Shown: positions 8,427-17,025, counted from the first letter of the stretch. The stretch is DNA of 64,000 nt from Gammaproteobacteria bacterium (GCA_016179185.1 JACORW010000018.1:1-64000), one strand, 5' to 3'. Program-made: numbers and translations. The notes: generated from the sequence alone by a model not told the origin.

Positions 8427-9325
8427 GGCACGGCCCCGCCGTTCAGGAGGCTGTGCAGCCGGATCTGGTATTGCCCGAGGTTTCCGCCGTAATTGCCCGC
8501 CGAGATCGCGGCCAGACCGGGGCGGGCCGCGGCCTGCATGCCGGCGGCCATGGCGCAGCGCACGGCGTGTTCGCTCAGGCCGTCAATGACGATCTCCAGG
8601 GCGCAATTCACTTCGGGGCGCAGGCCGGTTGCGCCGGCAACGGAGCGCAGGGTGGGGCAAAAGGCATCGTTGGTCGAGGCAGGCAGGCCCTTGTAACGGG
8701 ACCCCACCTTGCTGCCGCTGCGCACGACCCCGCCGGGGAAGGGCAGGGCCACATCGGGCAGTGCGCGGATCGCGGCAACGGCGGCCTGGGCGGCGGCCAC
8801 GGCCGTCCCGGCGTCCGTACCGCACAGAATCAGGTTGCCGCCGCCGACAGCCGGCTGCATCCCGAAACGATCCTGCACCAGAAACTCGCCGTCCATGACC
8901 GGGATGCGCCAGTAGCGCCGGTCGCCGATTTTCTTGCTCATCTGATATCCATCGCCGAAATATCGCAGTTTCCCGCCGATGCTCGTGTCATGACCGGAGT
9001 CCAGTCCCGCAAAGCATGCCGTCGTGGGACAGGTCATCACGCACTGCCCGATGCGCTCCACCAGCCGCTTGCCGAGCGCGGCCTTGTCCATCGCGAACAG
9101 GAGGATGCTCGCGCCGGGACGGCCGTCGGGCGTCTCCTGCGCCGCAAGCGCGCGTTCGATTCCAGCCTCGCACTTGCAGCCGATGACCGACGTGGCAAAG
9201 CCGGTCATGGATTGCGCCGCTGCCTGCGCCCATTCGGGGCCGGCCGCGGTGACGACCACGCGCGTGCCCCACATGGCGAATGCCTCGGCAAAAGTATCTT
9301 CGATGTGCGTGGATCCGATCTGCAT
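8423..9325 (-). CDS. ftr: Second formylmethanofuran:H4MPT formyltransferase (redox set)
   Basis: The ATG at 9325 gives a 300-residue protein starting MQIGSTHIEDTFAEAFAMWG, the canonical Ftr start; earlier in-frame ATGs would add non-conserved sequence overlapping fmdA. RYFGDGYQMSKKIGDRRYW, GGVVRSGSKVGSRYKGL and EIVIDGLSEHAVRCAM are conserved. It catalyses formyl transfer between H4MPT and methanofuran. It lies 7 bases after fmdA and overlaps fmdC by 4 bases. Having a dedicated Ftr for each complex supports the view that both sets are complete and used separately. Confidence 0.93.
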   Translation of the reverse strand: MQIGSTHIEDTFAEAFAMWGTRVVVTAAGPEWAQAAAQSMTGFATSVIGCKCEAGIERALAAQETPDGRPGASILLFAMDKAALGKRLVERIGQCVMTCPTTACFAGLDSGHDTSIGGKLRYFGDGYQMSKKIGDRRYWRIPVMDGEFLVQDRFGMQPAVGGGNLILCGTDAGTAVAAAQAAVAAIRALPDVALPFPGGVVRSGSKVGSRYKGLPASTNDAFCPTLRSVAGATGLRPEVNCALEIVIDGLSEHAVRCAMAAGMQAAARPGLAAISAGNYGGNLGQYQIRLHSLLNGGAVP

Positions 9326-9332
9326 CGTCAGT

Positions 9333-10982
9333 TCAACCGGTCGCCGGTCGCAGCGGGATGACCTCGTGATCATGCAGGTAGCTGTCAGGGACTGCGTAAT
9401 TGTCGAATTCGATGGAATAATAATTCTCGAAGAACGGACGCACCGCATCCACGATGGATGCGTCGTACTCGGGGGCAATGTGCAGCATCCGGCCGCTGAA
9501 GTCGGCGCAGAACTCGTGGTTATCTATGATCATGTGGCCCGATTTGATTACGTAGCGTGGGGCGCTGAACATGCGTTCCCGGTCAGGGTGGTCGTCATAA
9601 ATGGTGATGTCGGCGTCCGCGCCTGCTCCCAGGTGCCCCTTGTTGCGCAGGCCCAGCGCCCGTGCCGGCCCGGCGCGCGTGATGATGGCGATCTCGTTCA
9701 GGGAGTATTCGCGATCCAGGTCCGGCAGCGTGGTCCTGGCGATGGCGCGCCGGTTGACCCGCTGCATTTCCTGCTTCCGGAAATCGCGATCCATCAGCAG
9801 CCGGATGAGCTTTGGGTAACTCTGGAACGAACCGCCATTGGGATGGTCCGTGGACAGGATGATGCGCCACGGGTCCGCAGACATCAGGAACAGCTCCAGT
9901 CCGATGGCCCATTGCAGGGCGTGCACATAGACTTTTTCCTGATAACTGAACGGCAGAATGCCGCAGCCGCTTTCGCATTCCGTGTCGGCGTTGATCCACT
10001 TGGCCTTCTTGATGCCGCGCAGCATGTAGGCCAGCGGGGCATCCGCGGTCATGATCGTGGACTTGCCGAACATGACCTGGCCCACGTCGCAGGTGATATT
10101 CGGATGCGCGTTCACGTAGTCGGCGATCTCCCGGGCGGCGGAGCCCGGGTTCTTCCCGGGCTCACCGGCGTAGCTGTGAAACTGGATGTGGGCCACGTGC
10201 AGCCGCCGGTCACCGGCGGTCTTCATGGTTTCCAGCGTGGTGCGGAAGTTGCCGCTGTGGCCGAGGTTGTTGCAGTGAATATGCGGCGGGTGCGGGAAAC
10301 CGGCGTCGTTCGCCACCTCGACGAAGGCGTCAATGATCTGGCGTGGGCTGATGCCGAACACGTCGTTCTTTTCGTCCAGATCGGAAACATTGGAATTGCG
10401 CCGCCCCTTCCACGGTTCATCACCGCCGGGATTTACGAGCTTGGCCGTGTAGGCCTTGGTGGAATTAATCCACCAGGCCACCGCCTGCCGGAACTCCGAC
10501 CTGCGCCCGTCCCGCAGCAGCTGCTGCAGAAAAATATTGTTGCCGAGCAGCACATAGAATCCCTTGTCGATGATCGGCGTGTCATGCAGTTCCTCCAGCG
10601 TGTGCCGCGCGCCGATGGGCGTGACCGCCGCTTCCATGGCCGTGGTGTATCCGAGCGTGGCATACCGGTAACCGGTGGCGAATGTTGACGGCACAATCCC
10701 GCCGGAGCCCGAGCGCGTAAACCTGGTTCCCGGGTGCGGGTCGCGGCGGTGGTCCTCCGGCTGGAGCTTGCGCGCGAGATTGACCTTGGGACCGGCGATG
10801 TGACAGTGAATGTCCACGCCGCCCGGCATGACGACCATGCCGCGGGCGTCTATGGTGCGATCGGGCTCCGCAACCGCGTCGGCGATCCTGCCGTCGCGCA
10901 CGAACAGGGTGCGGGGTTCGCCGGCGATCCGGTTGGCCGGGTCATGGACGCTGCCGTTGACGATGCACAGGGTGCTGGACAT
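9333..10982 (-). CDS. fmdA: Formylmethanofuran dehydrogenase subunit A, amidohydrolase (redox set)
   Basis: This 549-residue amidohydrolase-family subunit shows HxH at residues 59-61 in GGVDIHCHIAGPKVN, then KLVNPGG, HIHCNNLG, HIQFHSYAG and STDHPNGGSFQSYPK. In methanogens this subunit interconverts formate and formyl-methanofuran at a metal centre, and formate is channelled to or from the Mo/W site on subunit B. The MPGGVDIH and IAGPKVN forms match the archaeal type better than the paralogue at 2833-4494. It lies 45 bases after fmdB and 7 bases before ftr. Confidence 0.92.
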   Translation of the reverse strand: MSSTLCIVNGSVHDPANRIAGEPRTLFVRDGRIADAVAEPDRTIDARGMVVMPGGVDIHCHIAGPKVNLARKLQPEDHRRDPHPGTRFTRSGSGGIVPSTFATGYRYATLGYTTAMEAAVTPIGARHTLEELHDTPIIDKGFYVLLGNNIFLQQLLRDGRRSEFRQAVAWWINSTKAYTAKLVNPGGDEPWKGRRNSNVSDLDEKNDVFGISPRQIIDAFVEVANDAGFPHPPHIHCNNLGHSGNFRTTLETMKTAGDRRLHVAHIQFHSYAGEPGKNPGSAAREIADYVNAHPNITCDVGQVMFGKSTIMTADAPLAYMLRGIKKAKWINADTECESGCGILPFSYQEKVYVHALQWAIGLELFLMSADPWRIILSTDHPNGGSFQSYPKLIRLLMDRDFRKQEMQRVNRRAIARTTLPDLDREYSLNEIAIITRAGPARALGLRNKGHLGAGADADITIYDDHPDRERMFSAPRYVIKSGHMIIDNHEFCADFSGRMLHIAPEYDASIVDAVRPFFENYYSIEFDNYAVPDSYLHDHEVIPLRPATG

Positions 10983-11027
10983 GCCCGGTACCGATCCAGG
11001 TTGTGGTGGTGCGCTGGGCCGCCGTGC

Positions 11028-12383
11028 TCAGGCGGTCAGCGGCAATTCGAAAGCGGACCTGGCGCCATGCGGGGTGCGGGCCAGCAGCAGCTCGCGCACC
11101 TTCTCCCGGATGGCCTTCAGGATGGACTCGTCATCGGGAAACGGCGAATCGAATGCCTTGCGCATCGTGATCGGCACATCGTCCATCCGGTATACGGTGC
11201 CGCCGGTATTGATGCCGTAGGTCGCGGTCCGAAAGGCCACGCGGGCAAGACCGGAAGTCAGCGTCGCTTTCGGGTCCAGCGAGATCACGGGTATGCGTCG
11301 CAGGTGGGCGGTGGCCTCCCTGGGAAAATTGGACGCGGGATCGCTGGCGATGATCATCGCCGCATCGGCGTCGCCGCGCGCAAGGGTGTCCACCGTGGTG
11401 AATTCTCCGGGATTGAAGCGTGGATAGCCGCGGCTGAAATTGACGCCGAACGGATAGCCGGTCTGCCAGGACATGACGTTGTCCGCGCCGGTGACGTTGC
11501 CGTGGCCGCGCACCGGTTTGGCGACAAAATGGGTGAATTCATTCAAATCCGTGGCCAGCGCAAGCAGCGCGCCGGAATTGAAGTGCCGGCCGCGGGTCAT
11601 GGTCAACCCCATGCCGAAGAACAGCACGCCGTACCGGCAGCCTTTCATCCGCTGCACGAGATCCTCGATCGTGGCCGGCGGCACGCCGGTAATTTCCTCG
11701 ATGTCCGCATGGATCGGGCGCCCCTTGACGCGCACCCGCAGCGCCCACAGCAGTTCAAAATCCTTGCCCGGCTTCAGTTGCACGAAGATGTTGGCGGCGG
11801 GGACGCTGGGCGTGCGGCGCACGTCGATCACGACCACGGTGCGATCCTTCTTGCCGTTGGGGGTGAACATTCCCTTCGCCGTGACCGCGTAGCGGCCAAA
11901 GTGCCGCGGGTGGGATTCGGCCGGATTGCCGCCCCAGTAGATCACCAGATCAGCGCGGTTCTTGACCTCTCCCAGCGTCATGGTGCTTTCACCGACACCC
12001 TGGAAGGCAATACCCGACGGGCCATGACAAACCGATGTGGTGGTGTCGATGTTGCCGCGTACCATGTCCATGATTGCGACCGCCTGCCGCTGGGCCTCGC
12101 AGGTGGTATCGCTGAGGCCGTAGGCGATCGGAAACCGCGCCTCCACCAGTATGCGCGCCGCCTCCGCGACGGCCGCGTCAATCGTGGCGGGTTTACCCTC
12201 CATCAAGGCGGCCGGCGCCTCTTCAATGGTGTGTTCCGCAAACCAGGCCCGTCCCAGCACACAGGCATTCTTGGCCTTGACGATCCGTTTCTGCGTATCG
12301 TCCACGGTCAGGATCATGTCATCGCAGACGCATCCGCAAAAGGTGCAGGTGGCGTTTTCAACGACGCGCAGGTTCTCACTCAT
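11028..12383 (-). CDS. fmdB: Formylmethanofuran dehydrogenase catalytic subunit B with intact Mo/W and Fe-S ligands
   Basis: The ATG at 12383, overlapping the fmdD stop as ATGA, gives 451 residues. The Fe-S ligands are complete: Cys13, Cys16 and Cys20 in CTFCGCVC, and Cys41 in KNACVLG. The segment DTTTSVCHGPSG places a Cys at residue 119, the position of the Mo/W-ligating Cys (Cys118) in methanogen FwdB. Pterin-site sequence such as WGGNPAESHPRHFGRYAV is also methanogen-like. This is therefore expected to be a redox-active subunit that interconverts CO2 and formate for formyl-methanofuran. Mo versus W cannot be told from sequence. Bacterial Fhc complexes are not known to have this activity. 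Confidence 0.93.
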   Translation of the reverse strand: MSENLRVVENATCTFCGCVCDDMILTVDDTQKRIVKAKNACVLGRAWFAEHTIEEAPAALMEGKPATIDAAVAEAARILVEARFPIAYGLSDTTCEAQRQAVAIMDMVRGNIDTTTSVCHGPSGIAFQGVGESTMTLGEVKNRADLVIYWGGNPAESHPRHFGRYAVTAKGMFTPNGKKDRTVVVIDVRRTPSVPAANIFVQLKPGKDFELLWALRVRVKGRPIHADIEEITGVPPATIEDLVQRMKGCRYGVLFFGMGLTMTRGRHFNSGALLALATDLNEFTHFVAKPVRGHGNVTGADNVMSWQTGYPFGVNFSRGYPRFNPGEFTTVDTLARGDADAAMIIASDPASNFPREATAHLRRIPVISLDPKATLTSGLARVAFRTATYGINTGGTVYRMDDVPITMRKAFDSPFPDDESILKAIREKVRELLLARTPHGARSAFELPLTA

Positions 12384-12757
12384 GGATTGACACCTTCGCT
12401 GTTGCGATGTCCGGCAGGCACTTTTTCGACGGTTACCGCCAGGTTTTTCGACAACGGCATGCCGCTGCCCGCGGTATCCGCCTCCATGAGTTCGCTGGAA
12501 CACGGTCCATAGGCCATGAAGATCATGCCGGAGGGGAGGTCCGCGGCCTTGCGCGGCGTGCAGGTGACCGTAGTCTCGCCGGCGTCGTTGCGGAGCCGGA
12601 CGCGATCACCCTCCTTCAGTCCGAGCCGGGCCATATCCTGCTCGTTCATCTCCGCGGTGGAGGTGACCTGCTGGTATTCCGCTTTCAGCTTGCCCTTGTT
12701 CAGGGAGGTTCCCTGCTCGCTGGTGCGTCCCGCGATCAACAACATGGTTTCAGTCAT
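12380..12757 (-). CDS. fmdD: Molybdopterin dinucleotide-binding subunit D of formylmethanofuran dehydrogenase
   Basis: This 125-residue protein is a stand-alone molybdopterin-dinucleotide-binding domain, the counterpart of FmdD/FwdD. It begins MTETMLLIAGRTSEQGTSLN. A GLKEGDRVRLRNDAGETTV segment forms the barrel and FMAYGPCSSELMEADTAG the cofactor-contact region. In the archaeal enzyme it completes the cofactor site of subunit B. It is first in the minus-strand operon and its stop overlaps fmdB. Bacterial Fhc operons normally lack this gene, so its presence is a key sign of a metal-dependent complex. Confidence 0.92.
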   Translation of the reverse strand: MTETMLLIAGRTSEQGTSLNKGKLKAEYQQVTSTAEMNEQDMARLGLKEGDRVRLRNDAGETTVTCTPRKAADLPSGMIFMAYGPCSSELMEADTAGSGMPLSKNLAVTVEKVPAGHRNSEGVNP

Positions 12758-13073
12758 GATCAGGTCCGAATTCGATTGCGCCGGGAGCTTGCCCCGAACA
12801 AGGGCAGTCCGGCAAGGCGTTTCCGTGTTGCCGGGAAAGGGGAGGGGCCTGCCAGCGCCGTCGGACCATCAACCTTGCCGCTGCCCTGCATGATACCTGA
12901 AGAACAGCGGATTTTCCCGGGAGTTCCCTGACATATGGCTGGTCAGGGTGGCGGCCAATTACCCGGTCCGCGCCTTCCGGCGCAACCGGACCGGGTAGTT
13001 CGCGGTGGTAAGATGCGCGGCGAGTCTTACCCCCAGCCTGGTTGCCCCCACGTGCAGCCGGAGGAGAGGCGCA
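12758..13073. promoter_or_regulatory. Divergent intergenic region of the C1 locus with two inverted repeats
   Basis: This gap separates the minus-strand fmd/fhc operon from the plus-strand H4MPT operon and should hold both promoters. An inverted repeat CCCTGAC (12926-12932) / GTCAGGG (12942-12948) with a 9-bp spacer looks like an operator. Just after it, ACCCGGTCCG (12961-12970) pairs with CGGACCGGGT (12987-12996) around an inner GCGCC/GGCGC stem. I could not pick convincing -35/-10 boxes. Shared control of both operons is inferred. Confidence 0.5.
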
Positions 13074-14057
13074 GTGGCCCGAGACGTTCGAATCCATGTG
13101 CAGGCCCATGCCAGGCTGCATCTTGGTTTTCTGGACTTTCATGGTTCGCGCGGCCGCCAGTTCGGCAGCATCGGTCTTTCACTGCAGGACGTTGCGCTGG
13201 AGTTGGCGGTTGCCCCGGATGCAAGTATCAATGTCACCGGCCCGGGTGGTGCGCGGGTCGAAGCCGTGGCGCGTGTGGTGCTGGAGAAAATTGGTCATGC
13301 CGGCGGTGCGAACATCCGGATAAGCCGCGCCATCCCGGAGCACGCCGGACTGGGCTCGGGCACCCAACTGGCCCTGGCGGTGGGTAGCGCCTGCGCGCGA
13401 CTCGCCGGCGCGCGGTTGTCGCCCGAGGAGCTGGCGCAACTGCTGGTGCGGGGTCAGCGATCGGGGATCGGTATCGGGACGTTTTCCCTGGGTGGCTTCA
13501 TCGTGGATGCGGGACGCGGCGCCGCAACCAGCCTGCCGCCGGTCGTCAGCCGCTTGCCGGTGCCCGAGCAGTGGCGATTTGTCCTGATCATGGATCGCTC
13601 ACGCCAAGGCGTCTGCGGCGATGAGGAGCGGCAGGCCTTCGTGGATCTGCCCGCAATGCCGGAGTCCCAGTCCGCGCATCTCTGCCGCATGGTGTTGCTG
13701 CAGCTTTTGCCTGCGCTGGTGGAGTCGGACTGCACCGCGTTCGGCGCCGGCGTCACCGATATCCAGTCGATCATCGGCGAATATTTTGCGGGCCGGCAGT
13801 CGGGACATTATCGAAGTCCCGACGTGGCGGCCGCACTCATGTCCATGATGGAATGCGGTGCCACCGGCAGCGGCCAGAGTTCCTGGGGGCCGACGGGATT
13901 CGCGATATTTCCCGATTCGGCGGCTGCGGCCCGCGCGGTGGAGCTTGCCCGCCGGCGCTGGCATGACAATCCACGCCTCGATTTTGTATCATGCCGCGCC
14001 GCCAACCACCCTGCGGTCATTCGGTCTGAGACCGCGGCCCGCCACGCGCACGGCTGA
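13074..14057 (+). CDS. Beta-ribofuranosylaminobenzene 5'-phosphate synthase
   Basis: A GTG at 13074 preceded by GGAGGAGAGG gives a 327-residue GHMP-kinase-fold protein. RLHLGFLDFHGSRGRQFGSI near the N-terminus and the glycine-rich IPEHAGLGSGTQLALAVG match the beta-RFAP synthase family, which condenses p-aminobenzoate with phosphoribosyl pyrophosphate in the first committed step of methanopterin synthesis. pabB, which supplies p-aminobenzoate, is at 19526-20902. It is the first gene of the plus-strand operon, 47 bases before mtdB. Confidence 0.9.
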   Translation: MARDVRIHVQAHARLHLGFLDFHGSRGRQFGSIGLSLQDVALELAVAPDASINVTGPGGARVEAVARVVLEKIGHAGGANIRISRAIPEHAGLGSGTQLALAVGSACARLAGARLSPEELAQLLVRGQRSGIGIGTFSLGGFIVDAGRGAATSLPPVVSRLPVPEQWRFVLIMDRSRQGVCGDEERQAFVDLPAMPESQSAHLCRMVLLQLLPALVESDCTAFGAGVTDIQSIIGEYFAGRQSGHYRSPDVAAALMSMMECGATGSGQSSWGPTGFAIFPDSAAAARAVELARRRWHDNPRLDFVSCRAANHPAVIRSETAARHAHG

Positions 14058-14104
14058 ACCGCCGGCGCGGGGCAGTCCCGGAAAATATTGCTGGAGATCC
14101 TCCG

Positions 14105-15022
14105 ATGAACGATCCGTATTTGCTGCACATATTCAATCCCACGAAGAACGTGAGCCCTTTTGACGTCAACATGGCTTACGAGGCCGCGTTCAACGGCGTG
14201 ATTCCGTACTCCAACGTGACGTTGGAGGAGATCCATGGACTGACCCAGGACACCATCTTCTCCCGCGGCCCCACCGGCGTGAAGCGCACCGGGATATTCA
14301 TCGGCGGCAGGGAATTCGGCCTCGCCATGGACATGCTGCAGCGGGCGCGGGCGGCCATGGTCCCGCCGTTCGAGGTGTCGGTATTTGTCGATCCAAGCGG
14401 AGCCATCACCACGGCAGCCGCGCTGATGGCCTGTATCGAAGCCGCAATCAAGAAAGTGTCACAGGGAGATCTGAGGGGCAGGAAGGTGCATATCTTCGGC
14501 GGGACCGGCCCGGTGGGGGTATGCGCGGGGATCCTGGCGGACAGTTGCGGCGCCGAGGTGTATCTCGCCAGCCAGCGCGGCCAGTCGGTGGCGCAGGAGG
14601 TCGCCGACGAATACAACCACCGCTTCGATGTGAACATGCACGGCACAAGCAGCAGCTCGGACGCGGAAATCCGGAATATCGTCAGTGACACCGACGTCAT
14701 CGTCGGTTCCGCCAAGGCCGGCGTGCGGGTTGTGACGCAGTCTCAGTTGGAACAGGCGAAAAACCTGCTGGTTGCCGCGGACGTCAACGCGGTACCGCCC
14801 GCCGGTATCGAAGGCGTCGGTGTGCATGACATGGGCAAGCCGCTCGAGTTCACGCCCGGCAAGGCGCTGGGGATCGGCGCGCTGGCCATCGGCAACATCA
14901 AATACAAGGTGCATTACCGGATGTTCGAATTGATGAAGGGTTCCGAAAAGCCTCTGTACCTCGATCACGTGCAGGCATTTGAAAGCGCGCGCGAGCTCGC
15001 CGGGAAGAAACTGCATGGGTGA
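14105..15022 (+). CDS. mtdB: NAD(P)-dependent methylene-H4MPT dehydrogenase
   Basis: This 305-residue protein matches bacterial MtdB along its whole length: NPTKNVSPFDVNMAYEA near the start, a substrate-side FVDPSGAITTAAALMAC, and a Rossmann nucleotide motif VHIFGGTGPVGVCAGILA near residue 128. It oxidises methylene-H4MPT to methenyl-H4MPT with NAD(P) in the cytoplasm. The stop overlaps the mch start by 8 bases. MtdA is a related but distinct enzyme; the N-terminal sequence and H4MPT context favour MtdB. Confidence 0.95.
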   Translation: MNDPYLLHIFNPTKNVSPFDVNMAYEAAFNGVIPYSNVTLEEIHGLTQDTIFSRGPTGVKRTGIFIGGREFGLAMDMLQRARAAMVPPFEVSVFVDPSGAITTAAALMACIEAAIKKVSQGDLRGRKVHIFGGTGPVGVCAGILADSCGAEVYLASQRGQSVAQEVADEYNHRFDVNMHGTSSSSDAEIRNIVSDTDVIVGSAKAGVRVVTQSQLEQAKNLLVAADVNAVPPAGIEGVGVHDMGKPLEFTPGKALGIGALAIGNIKYKVHYRMFELMKGSEKPLYLDHVQAFESARELAGKKLHG

Positions 15023-16007
15023 GATCCCGTCAAGAACCTGGCCCAGCGTCAGCACGCTGACCGCGCCGCTCGTGGAGGGCCTGATCGCCCGGCGCGGCGA
15101 TCTGGATCTGGGTGTTTTCAAGCCGGATCAAAAGGCCACGGTCATTGATGCGGGCATCGAACGGCCGGGTGGGCTGGAGGCGGGGCGTCGCATCGCGGAA
15201 ATCTGTCTCGGCGGCCTTGGGTCAGTGCGCTTTCGCTCCGCGTCCAGCCCGGGCCCGTGGAACTGGTGGGTGGACGTGCATGCCGGCAGCCCGGTTCTGG
15301 CGTGCCTTGGCAGCCAATACGCGGGGTGGAGTCTGTCCCATGGTGAGGGGAAGAGCGGATTTCGCGCCCTGGGATCCGGTCCCGGCCGGGCTGTGGGAAG
15401 CGGCGAGGAACTGTTTGAAGAGTTGGGATACCGCGACCGTGCCGACGGCACGGTGTTGATTCTCGAGGTGGACAAGCCGCCTCCGGCGGGACTCGTGGAA
15501 GAAATATCTGAAAAATGCGGCATTTACGAGGACAATCTAACGTTTATTCTTACACCCACTTCCAGCCTGGCCGGTGTCGTGCAGATCGTTGCGCGCGTGC
15601 TGGAAACGGCGCTTCACAAGGCACACGCCCTCAAGTTTCCGTTGGCGGCGATCATTGATGGTGCGGGAAGTGCGCCGCTGTGCCCTCCGGCGCCGGACTT
15701 GCTGACCGCCATGAGCCGGACCAACGATGCAATCCTGTTCGCCGGGCAGGTTCATCTGTTTGTGCGCGCGGAAGATCCCGAGGCGGAGGCGCTTGCGCAG
15801 CGGCTTCCCAGCAGCGCGTCGCCGGATTTCGGGCGGCCCTTCGGCGAAGTCTTCAAGCGCGCAAATTTCGACTTTTACAAGATTGACCCGCTGCTGTTCA
15901 GTCCGGCGTGTGTCACCGTGACCAACCTGCGATCGGGAACGTCTTTTCACGCCGGGAAGATCCATTCCGAACTGCTCAACGAGTCCTTTTTCGGCAAGTT
16001 CGGCTGA
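15015..16007 (+). CDS. mch: Methenyl-H4MPT cyclohydrolase
   Basis: The ATG at 15015 lies inside the end of mtdB (ATGGGTGA) and gives 330 residues, the usual Mch size. Recognisable segments are VSTLTAPLVEGLIARRGDL, GGLEAGRRIAEICLGGLG and PVLACLGSQYAGWSLS. It hydrolyses methenyl-H4MPT to formyl-H4MPT, the step before formyl transfer to methanofuran by the two Ftr proteins encoded on the other strand. Confidence 0.95.
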   Translation: MGEIPSRTWPSVSTLTAPLVEGLIARRGDLDLGVFKPDQKATVIDAGIERPGGLEAGRRIAEICLGGLGSVRFRSASSPGPWNWWVDVHAGSPVLACLGSQYAGWSLSHGEGKSGFRALGSGPGRAVGSGEELFEELGYRDRADGTVLILEVDKPPPAGLVEEISEKCGIYEDNLTFILTPTSSLAGVVQIVARVLETALHKAHALKFPLAAIIDGAGSAPLCPPAPDLLTAMSRTNDAILFAGQVHLFVRAEDPEAEALAQRLPSSASPDFGRPFGEVFKRANFDFYKIDPLLFSPACVTVTNLRSGTSFHAGKIHSELLNESFFGKFG

Positions 16008-16043
16008 AGAATCACCCGGCCTGCCGCACCGGCCGGCTTGCGA

Positions 16044-16910
16044 ATGCGCCAACAGAGCCCGTGGACACAGGAAGCCCTGGAACGGGCGGTTCTTGAGAGT
16101 CTGCTCGGCGAAATCAACGCCCTGAAGCCGGGCAATGTGCATCGGTTTTCCGGCGGGCATGGCATGCGCTACGAGGACTTTCTCGTCAGCGCGCAAGCGG
16201 TCGTTCCCATTCTTTGCAGTACGGATCTGACCCTGGGCGAACGCTGTCTCGAAGCCGTGCTCGCCACGCGCAAGGCGGTCTGCGCCAACACAAATCTGGG
16301 CATAGTGTTGCTGTTTGCGCCGATAATTTGTGCGGCGCAACAGGGCGATTCGCCGTCTGGCTTCAGAACCCGGATCCGAAAGGTGATCTCCGCCGCAGAT
16401 CATGACGATACGGTGCTGATTTACCGGGCAATTGCCGTTGCCGAGCCAGGCGGGTTGGGGCGGGTGCCGGTCCATGACGTCCACGCTGAGCCGGACTGTT
16501 CCCTGCTGGAGGCCATGTCGGCGGCAGAAGACAGGGACCGCGTTGCGAGTCAGTACACAAACGCCTGCGCGGACCTTTTTGCCGTGGGTTTGCCGGCCCT
16601 CAAAGGGTATGTGCGGCGCGGTATTGGTGTAGAATGGGCCGCAGTTGGCTGCTATCTGCGTTTTCTTGCCTGCTTCCCGGATTCCCACATCCGGCGCAAG
16701 CACGGTGCGGAAGTGGCACGGCAGGTCAGCCAGCGTGCGGAAGCGACGCTGGCCGAGTTGGAACAACATAACGATCCCAGCACCATGACCGGTCAGTTGC
16801 TGGGACTAGACAGGGAATGGAAGGACTCAGGCATTAATCCAGGCACCAGCGCCGATCTGACCGCGGCAAGCCTGTTGCTGTATCACCTGGGAGTGGAGGA
16901 TTTCGGCTGA
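16044..16910 (+). CDS. CitG/MdcB-like triphosphoribosyl-dephospho-CoA synthase family protein of H4MPT clusters
   Basis: A 288-residue protein if it starts at the ATG at 16044; an in-frame TTG at 16038 is also possible. LGEINALKPGNVHRFSGGHGM and the later KGYVRRGIGVEWAA are characteristic of the CitG-like family. No citrate lyase or malonate decarboxylase genes are nearby, so the classical prosthetic-group role does not fit. Homologues are found in H4MPT gene clusters of methylotrophs, which points to a role in cofactor synthesis. The exact reaction is unknown to me. It lies 36 bases after mch. Confidence 0.75.
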   Translation: MRQQSPWTQEALERAVLESLLGEINALKPGNVHRFSGGHGMRYEDFLVSAQAVVPILCSTDLTLGERCLEAVLATRKAVCANTNLGIVLLFAPIICAAQQGDSPSGFRTRIRKVISAADHDDTVLIYRAIAVAEPGGLGRVPVHDVHAEPDCSLLEAMSAAEDRDRVASQYTNACADLFAVGLPALKGYVRRGIGVEWAAVGCYLRFLACFPDSHIRRKHGAEVARQVSQRAEATLAELEQHNDPSTMTGQLLGLDREWKDSGINPGTSADLTAASLLLYHLGVEDFG

Positions 16911-17025
16911 TTGGGGATGCCGGTGCATCCTGACGATCGCCCGGCCGCGCGACGCGCGGCGGCGAATGGTGGGATTGCACGGTAACAGTTTCAGCGTTGC
17001 ATAATCTAAACAGGAGGAGAAGCAA

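Noticed and set aside
9024-10688. Open frame of 554 codons on the plus strand
   Set aside because: Antisense to ftr and fmdA; rich in His, Gly and Arg with no domain pattern.
10734-12512. Open frame of 592 codons on the plus strand
   Set aside because: It lies antisense to fmdA and fmdB, which have clear motifs. It shows no protein pattern and is a by-product of high GC codon use.
1-12757. The two formyl-methanofuran gene sets as an assembly or tandem duplication artefact
   Set aside because: The paired proteins are clearly diverged, the gene order differs (B-A-D-C with fmdD, ferredoxin and reductase in one set only), and metal-site residues differ in a functional way.
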